A DNA stretch of 64,000 bases, taken from Desmodus rotundus. Lineage: Eukaryota; Chordata; Mammalia; Chiroptera; Phyllostomidae. Positions within the stretch are counted from its first letter, which is position 1. Each line of letters begins with the position of its first letter. The notes below the pieces were generated by a model. It made no database searches and had not been told where the DNA came from. It worked only from the letters and a program-made list of their open reading frames with translations. The DNA lies in the NCBI RefSeq assembly GCF_022682495.2, contig NC_071392.1, forward strand, positions 85,018,797-85,082,796, read 5' to 3'. This document shows positions 1 to 64,000 of the stretch, piece after piece. Made by a program: the position numbers and the translations under genes.

Positions 1-52
1 AGATAGACCTCCTCTCATAAATTTGCAAACTAAACCTACGTTATTATGGAAA

Positions 53-330
53 GAGCACAGTTATGGAGTCAGATGAATATGATTTTGAATTTTAGCTTTT
101 CCTCTCCTAGTTCTGTGCAGTGTTGGGCCAGTTAATGACCACCTTTGTGTCTTAGTTTCCCTCTTTATAAAGTGAAAATCTAAGACTTCCTCTGGTGGGT
201 GGGTTGTGAGGAATGCCTTATTCTATGCACGTAAAGCACGTAGCACAGAGGATGAACCCCATCAGAGTGAGCTGCTGTTCTGTAAGAGGAAGCAACACCT
301 GGGTGGCGTGGTTAATAAGTGCTGATTTTG
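53..330 (+). repeat. MIR SINE fragment
   Basis: Old MIR pattern: a tRNA-like 5' part, then a gtttccctctttataaagtg core and a gtaaagcacgtagcacag 3' motif. Confidence 0.6.
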
Positions 331-859
331 ATGATGATGACTTACGCTAAGTGAGTTTCTCATAGCGACCTTGGGTACCCCTTCCGGGTCTAGCAGACTG
401 ATTTTGAAAGCTCTGTGGTTGTAAAGTATTTATGATGTCCAATGTCCACCAGTGAATAAAAAGATCATTAGTAAGTGTATAATATTTACAAAGCTCCCCC
501 CTGGAGATGCATAACAGGTGGTTAATGAAGTTACCAAAGCAATTTATGTGGGGCTTGACCTTGGGAACTGTGAGGCAAACAGATATTTGGTTGGTACCTG
601 AAGGAAGATGTTGCGGCTGGCCATGACTTTGGCCTGATCTCAGGAGTGTTCAGTCCCCTTTCAGAGTAGCAATGAGGTGAAAGTTTTCCCATGAGAAAAA
701 CTGCTCACTGTGTTTTGTTGTTAAGGAGAAATGATTATGTATTTCATTTTACTTCTCCCATATCTGTTATCTGCAAACCCCCAATCCCAGGAGGAATCAG
801 GCCAAATCTCGCCACATCTTCATTGTTTTCTAAACTGCTCTCGCATTCATGGTTGACCC

Positions 860-962
860 ACACTGACTGGCATTTTGTAAATGGAGAAACGTAGACGATG
901 CACGGGAAATAACTTTCCTGGGGTCACTACAGCTAGCCAAATGGCAGGACCAGCATCCGCCA
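860..962 (-). repeat. MIR fragment
   Basis: Reverse MIR core: aaatggagaaacgtagacga then ggggtcactacagctagcc. Confidence 0.55.
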
Positions 963-1264
963 ATAGTTCTTCTGGCTACGAGTGGTGGTGGCGTCAGCCT
1001 ACCCTCAGACCTCTGATGGGGAGGGCTTGTTTGAGGTCTTGCTGATTCCGAAACAAATGAACTTTGCTTCCACAGATTGGGTCTTTCCCACCGTATGGCT
1101 GGGGGGGGGGGGCCCTGGGTCCTAAATGACTGCCCAGTATTAGAACAGATGGTGCTGCATTAGCCACAGGCCGCATTTTCCTTCAGGCCTGTAAGCTAGA
1201 GTCTCTAAGGCGCGACTACAGAAGGAACACTTATTTCGGAGACCTTTGTAAGTCTTTGAAGTAG

Positions 1265-1440
1265 TGGCACATTGGAACTAAAGAGGACGTGGAATCAAAG
1301 GGTCTATCACCAAAGCCCCAACTGAACCCCTACCCACTCCTGCATGTGACCTTGGGAGACGTCACTTAACCCCTTCACATTTCAGTCTTCTCACTAAGAA
1401 TAACGTCTGCGCCCCACAGGTTGGTATGCCAACACAGAAA
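1265..1440 (+). repeat. MIR fragment
   Basis: MIR core with tgtgaccttgggagacgtc and ttaaccccttcacatttcag. Confidence 0.6.
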
Positions 1441-1927
1441 TAATGTGTGTATGAGAGTTTGGTTAAGGAAAGCTCTATCCCTTTGTCATTTGTCTGTGTT
1501 CATTATTACCCTAGAAGTTTTATAAGACAAGACTGTTTCCTCCTCTTACGTTATAGTCCAGCTTGACCTCTAGGGTCTAAGTTAGTACATGGTTATAACA
1601 TTGCTCGTGGGCTCATTCAAACAAACATCGAAAGAATGCTTTTATTATAAGCATCTAAGCCCTCAAAGACAGGGACAAACCCACAGTCGCCACCATCACG
1701 TCCTCCCAATACCTCACGGCAGGCATCTATCAAGGCACAGAGACAACCTAAGAGCACCTGCATCCTTCAAGAAGGGCTTATTGACCCCTGGTCAATAAGT
1801 AGCCAAGTCCTGGGAGGTCCAGGATCATGGAGAAAATATGACTTCCGTTTTAATGGTCAAGAACCAGAGTTACCGTATCAGCGTGGAGGTACTGCCTGAG
1901 TTCTAACTGGCCAGCACTGTCTTCCAG

Positions 1928-58795
<56,868 letters not shown>

Positions 58796-59760
58796 ATACT
58801 GTTCAAGGCAGGATAACTACCACAGACATCTCCTGAAAAACAACTGTGACAGATACAGGAAATCAATGAACCGACACATGATTTTACGCTCCATACGTTC
58901 TCACAAATAGCAGCACTGGCTTTTATAGCTATGGCTAATCCGAGCACTGTCAACCTTGGAGATAGATCTCCAGATGTGCCCAGTACTAACTTTGTAGATA
59001 CTTCTTTTGGAACCAAAATATATACCACTATTTTTTAAATTACAATTATACCTTCGATAGTCCCATCTCTTAAACTACAGATATTTCATACATCTTGCTA
59101 CAGACTTCACGTATGATTTTGATATCTTGGATAATACTGTAAATACCATCGCTCTGTAAATACTGTTGCTTCAGGTGTCATCACTGAAATAACCCGACTT
59201 GTTCTGTAATACCGTACCTCAGTTATGGCGTCACAGGCAACAATGCCACACCTGAGAGCCCGGTGACGCCTGCCGCTGAAATGACTGCTGTAGGAGAGCT
59301 ATTAATATCACAGCGCATTATTTAATTAGAATGCTAAACATTGCACTTTGGGTTCCTAAGAGCTTCTTCCAAATACCGTGGCTACCAATGTAGTAATTTG
59401 CTATTATACATACTGAAAGTATTATTGCTTCTAAAGGGATCCTATCTATAGTTATAAATATGAAAAATGCTACCATTGTAGATCTTCTGTGTACTTCAAT
59501 GCCAGGAAATGAGATCATTAAATTAGGAATATTATAGATTACTATAAGAGGAAGTAAAAAATATGATGATAGATGTGAAAACCATAGCTTTCCAAACTTG
59601 GCAACCATTGCTGCCATAGGTACTGCTGATACTCTGCCCGCAGATTTGATAAGCCCTCGTATTTATAGACAGTAAACATAACTCCAGGAAATTACAATTA
59701 ATCTTACTTGGGAGATCATTTTAGATCCCTGCCATTACCACTAATGGCTGGATTCACTTA
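58796..59760 (+). other. Decayed Thr-rich coding remnant / 3' flank of MGAM2
   Basis: No open frame. Up to about 59300, and more faintly to about 59650, short Thr-rich peptides like the tail appear in shifting frames broken by stops, for example ITTTDIS, stop, KTTVTDT near 58820, then VPSTNFVDTSFGTKIYTT near 58980. I read this as a former continuation of the tail now serving as 3' UTR or flank. ATTAAA at 59517-59522 is a possible but unproven poly(A) signal; no AATAAA was seen close to the stop. Confidence 0.45.
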
Positions 59761-60329
59761 CAAGGATCCAGTCTCTCATAGAGCAGAAATTACCTGGGCA
59801 GAGATGCACGTGTAAAGCCGTAGCATGAGGGAGACAGTTTCTGCCCTGGAATCGGAGTTCGTATTCTGCTCTGCTTTTTCCTTTATTCACAAGCTTCGCT
59901 TTTCTCATTTTACTCTCCTTCAAGGGGTTAGGACTTCCCAGCATGTTCGTGGTCTTTCATACCCAAATTCACTCTTTATCTTTGACCTATTACTTTCTTA
60001 CATCACCCAGACTCCCTTGCATAGACTCATGCTTGAGTGCTATTGAAGGCTTAACTCTTCTAGTACAGTATTTTCAAAACGTAGTTTGGGGGTGCAAGGG
60101 CAGCCTCAAAACTCTTCTTTGGGTACACAAGCTCAGATCTGTGTTCATAATGTGTTGTTGTTATTTGCCTTCTTCACTCTCACTCTCTCATTAGGACACA
60201 ATGGCATTTTCTAGAGACTATGCCGTGTGATGTCACCATAGCTGAATATAGAGACAGATACAAGAACCTAGCTGTCTTCTGCAAAACCAGACACTACACA
60301 GTTTTACAAAATCATGTCATACTTACTTT

Positions 60330-60585
60330 TTAAAAAATTTTTATTGTTATTCAATTACAGTTGGCTGCCTTTTCTCCCCATCCCTCCACCCCCCCACCCC
60401 AGCTGAACCCCACCTCCCTCCCCAGCCTCCACCCTCCCCCTTGATTTTCTCCCTGTGTCCTTTATAGGAGTTCCTGTAATCCCCACTCCCCACTGTCCCC
60501 TCCCCACTCCCCCCTGCCCATTGTTAGATTGTTCTTAACTTCAGTGTCTCTGGTTATATTTTGTTTGCTTTTTTCTTTTGTTGAT
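60330..60585 (-). mobile_element. L1 3' end, truncated, antisense
   Basis: tttttattgttattcaatta cagttggctgcc then the same C-rich 3' UTR as at 11520. Confidence 0.78.
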
Positions 60586-61271
60586 TAAATCATGTCATAC
60601 TTTCACTCATTTCTTTGCTTTGGAAAATATAGTGGTTTTTCATAAAATGTTATTTATGTTAATGTGGAGTTCATATTATTATTTTTAATGAATTAAAAAA
60701 GAAATATTTTACAGAATATTGTACAAATGACTCAATTTTAATATCTAATGCAGTAAATGTGAGGAGATCTAACCCACCTACACAAAGACAGGGCCTTTAC
60801 TAAGTTTGGGTGTAAAGGGGTCCAGAGATCAGAGGGTTTGGGGAGCGCTTCCCTGGGGCAACAACCTGCTAGTTTCACTCGGTCCTGGTCACTTATGCTA
60901 TGAGCTTTCCCAGCATGTAGGAGCCACATAGAAGCTCCAACAACTGTGGCTTAAGGTTCTTCCTGCACCCGAATGTCTACTGCCTACTCTGAACACATTT
61001 GCACAACTTTCTGACCTACTTCCATGGCTGTCCTGTTATTGTCTGGGTGGCTTAATGTCATTCCATGGGAGGGGCACAGATCCTCGGTTAGCTGCATTTG
61101 CCTTTTGGAATCCATGCAGAAGCAACAGTCCATGCACAAAGTTGATGGACCTTACACCAGGGTACACATGCCTCTTGACATGCCCTTCCAACTCAGAACA
61201 CAACAGAACTCCCAATTCTCAACTGTCCCAGTGGAGTCAGTCACAGGCTCCCTCACGTGGTTCTTACCTGA

Positions 61272-61352
61272 GGGAGTCCCCAGTGTGTGTGCTCACACAC
61301 ACACACAAGGTAAGTGTGTGTGCTCACACTTATGAGCACACATAAGATAAGT
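61272..61352 (+). repeat. GT/CA repeat with inverted halves
   Basis: tgtgtgctcacacacacaca followed by gtgtgtgctcacacttatga and gcacacataagataagtgtg, so several arms can pair. Confidence 0.7.
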
Positions 61353-62494
61353 GTGCTCATTTTATTGGCACCACAAGCCCTGACACAGGACAAGGGGCTC
61401 TGGGTCCTGAGGCACACTGGTCCTGCAGCCAGCCCCACACCAGCGCAGACTAGCTGGCCAAAGACTTTACTCTTCACTTAACACACTTGGAGTTTGGAAA
61501 ACTGAGGATGAATTTGCCTCAACAACCATTGCTCTACAGCTACTGGAATTCAATCCTTTGAGTGTAGAAATCAATGGAAACTAAAGCATGGGATTTTGAA
61601 TGCTAAGTACTCCTGAAAAAAAAACCAAAACAAAACAGAACAACCAAACAGAAAAAAGAAAACCTGGACTTAACTTCAGATGGTTGAAGACATGTGAGAA
61701 CTGAAAACTCGAAGTGTACGCACAAAATGTGACCCCGGAAACAGGCAGAAACCTGGAGAGGGAGGAGGTGGAAGCAAACATCAGCATGCTGCTCTGACTC
61801 CGGGGGGCTCTGCCAGCTCCCGGGCTTCCCCCAGACCTGACCACACACAGGGGACTCCAGGGGACCAGTTCTGAGAGCATCGCCTGCTACCAGATGGGCG
61901 CAGGGACTATGGCCAGGCGACACTCCTTTCCTTTCCAGTCTCAGTGTGCCCGTCTACAAGGCGGCGTAAGCATCAGAGTGCGATGTGCACAGATGCACTT
62001 TCAGCCTGAGAAAGGCAATGCCAGGTTTATCACGGCTATTACACAATTCCCGGGGTGTTCCGGCGTCCATGTAGACTTCTCCCTTCTTCTCCCCCTTGCC
62101 TTTCCTGGTAGCACAGCACATGCTCCCTAGTGCTGGCACTTTATAAGGCCGCTCTAAGTCCCTTTTATTCAAACTGAAGTTTTGTAAAAGAAAATTCTTC
62201 TCCAGGAGTGTCTCTAGTGTGTCCCAAGCTAGGCTTCCAGGGGGGAAGGTTGTTTTCTGTTTGCTTGTTTTGAGCTGAAACAAAATGTTTCACTGCTAAG
62301 TTAAATAATGCCCATCTTCCCTCACTTTACAAAATTATTTAGTCATTGGAGTGTTGTTATTTTTCTTAAGCTTTTTAGATGTGCTGCTATTCATATGTTG
62401 CCTTCTAGAGAGCTCTAGCTAAGAACACAATGTACCAACAAACAACAGGGAAGAAAAATTTTGAAATAGCCAATCGAGTTCACATGGGCAGGGT

Positions 62495-62566
62495 GTGAGT
62501 ATGTGTGTGTGAGAGTGTGTGTGTGTGTTTGTGTGTGCGCGCGCGTGTGTGTGCGCACACACATTA
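62495..62566 (+). repeat. (TG)n/(CG)n alternating purine-pyrimidine tract
   Basis: gtgtgtgagagtgtgtgtgt, then tgtgcgcgcgcgtgtgtgtg and cgcacacacatt. Nearly unbroken purine-pyrimidine alternation. Confidence 0.9.
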
Positions 62567-64000
62567 TTTTGTAGGGCAAACATATTTCCTGGCAGTAAAA
62601 TTGTCTTTGGTTTGTGTGATGAAATTCAGCTTATCCTGTTTCATCACTTTTTCAAAGAGCGCTGTTATTTGGTGGTGATTCGCTGAATAAATGTGAGCGT
62701 TATTGCTTCGTGAGGGCTTGGCCGAGCCCTGCCCTAGAGTGAGATGTTGAGCTTCATGCTACGTGTCCAGCCTCTGCCCTAGGTGTGGGCAGGCTGATAG
62801 CTCTTCCTCAATTCACCTGCCCATGGTGAAGGGGTGTGAGGCAGGATGGGGCTGGTTCTGTACTGGGAGGAGAAGCAGCGGGTATGTTTTGATGATGCTC
62901 AGTGATGGAAAAACCTCAGAGACGTCAACCTCAACCCAGGCAGAATTGCTCATGGGAACACAAGATGCCTAAAGATCTTTGAGAAACTGCCCGAGGCTAG
63001 AAGTTTTATCATAGGATTAGTACAAGAGTAATACTCGCTATACTAATTTCAAATTAGACTGGAGGTTATATTTTTCTCCCTGGCAAGTGATAATTTATCA
63101 TCACAACAATTCCCATGACCTTCATAAATATTTATATTTCTAATTCCAGCTGCAGAAGAAAGTCAGTCTATTATTTAATTATTTTTAAAGATGATTAATT
63201 AGAGCATTGCTAATGTAGATGATAGACTGTGTTACGGATGCAACGCAAGTTTATTTCCCAGTATTTGCCCACATTAAAGCACACCGGAAGTGGAACAGAC
63301 GTTAGAGCCCACGCATCTTGACATTTCCAGCTCCTGAAGCGTTTCCTCTGCATGGGATCTTTCTAATCTTCATCAACATCCACCCACTTCCTCAAAGTTT
63401 GCCCGTCGAATTGTTGGGCAGCATTAACTTTGCTGATACGGAGATAACATTTGGCTTCTCGGAAGTCCACTCAAAAGTTGGGTCTTTTTTCATCTTAAAC
63501 CATCTCTCTGCTTAGCCTTCATGTTTTCAATGTGGCTGCTGTTTTCCTACTAGTCATCCAGATTAAAGCTCCTTCTTTCTCAAACACCCCTCTCATGACC
63601 TCTGGTTCTGGGGTGGGGTTGGGGAGGCCTGCTGACTTCTATCAAATGTAGCCATTTCAATAACATAGCCATTTAAATAATCGTCTACAAAATCCAGTGA
63701 TTTGCAGCTCTAAGAAATAAATTCTGTTGCTCACTTGCTGTGCCTGACAGCTGAAATTAATCCACGGGGGAGTTCTACAGCATGCAGACGGGGTTTCTGC
63801 TCACAGGGGTCAAAACCTCTTGCTTGGGAAAACTTTTCTGAAAGGAGCGTCTCCATTTTTCCTTGAAAGATGACAACAGAGATGCCCAAAACGGGGCACA
63901 GATCCTCTGGTTTCAGGGGAGCCTAGTTTTCCCCATAACCATGAACTTTGAAAAGCCTCTTTGATTTGAAGACAGCAAGTCCTTCTGCAGAGTGGCCCCC

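Larger units (their letters stand above)
1..1927. other. MGAM2: Intron sequence upstream of the first in-window exon
   Basis: No exon recognised; the missing upstream exon (ending near a QLPY-type peptide in MGAM) is not here. Contains MIR fragments (listed) and a 12-G run near 1083-1094. Confidence 0.7.
58796..64000. other. 3' flank and intergenic sequence, no gene recognised
   Basis: After the decayed remnant come an L1 3' end at 60330, TG/AC-rich repeats at 61275-61350 and 62490-62570, and otherwise unassigned sequence. In human this locus is followed by MOXD2 and PRSS58 near the T-cell receptor beta genes, but I could not recognise an exon of either. Confidence 0.55.

Noticed and set aside
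60700..64000. An exon of a neighbouring gene such as MOXD2 or PRSS58
   Set aside because: No trypsin-type or monooxygenase motif with splice sites could be found in either strand.

Overview
This window is mammalian genomic DNA, most likely from a bat. The host call rests on at least eight copies of a tRNA-derived SINE of the VES type (head resembling GCCCTGGCTGGTGTGGCTC, internal RGGATCGAACC-like box B, A-rich tail), young L1 3' ends and a mariner insertion. The deeper repeat background (MIR, L2, MER5A, MER20, old L1M, a MaLR LTR) is common to placental mammals. I see no bacterial, phage or defence-type genes.

One gene occupies almost the whole window on the + strand: MGAM2, the maltase-glucoamylase paralogue with a long Thr/Ser-rich C-terminus. 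I could place 38 consecutive coding exons from 1928 to the stop codon at 58793-58795. Every junction is GT-AG and all phases join without a frameshift or internal stop, giving 2210 residues. The 5' part is missing: about 320 residues of cytoplasmic tail, membrane anchor, first trefoil and start of the first catalytic domain, judged against MGAM. Exons 1-15 (1928-24741) encode most of the N-terminal GH31 half, exons 15-16 the second trefoil, exons 17-37 (27766-54468) the C-terminal GH31 half, and the 2.3-kb last exon a cysteine-free mucin-like tail.

The two halves are an internal duplication and their exon lengths still mirror each other (85-57-125-89-50 bp in both). The C-terminal half keeps the full GH31 catalytic set (DMNE nucleophile motif, DNTAAW acid/base motif, GADICGF, RNHN). 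The N-terminal half departs at several conserved active-site positions (DLDE for DMNE, GANICGY for DICGF, an IVNP for IVDP), so the halves may differ in activity.

Introns hold the repeats. The most unusual are a mariner element of 557 bp whose interior contains a MER20 segment, a 209-bp TIR element with a TA duplication, and a 5'-inverted (twin-primed) L1 with a perfect 15-bp target-site duplication. Downstream of the stop, about 0.5-0.9 kb looks like a decayed continuation of the Thr-rich tail, followed by non-coding sequence with an L1 3' end and a long TG/CG tract. No second gene was recognised.
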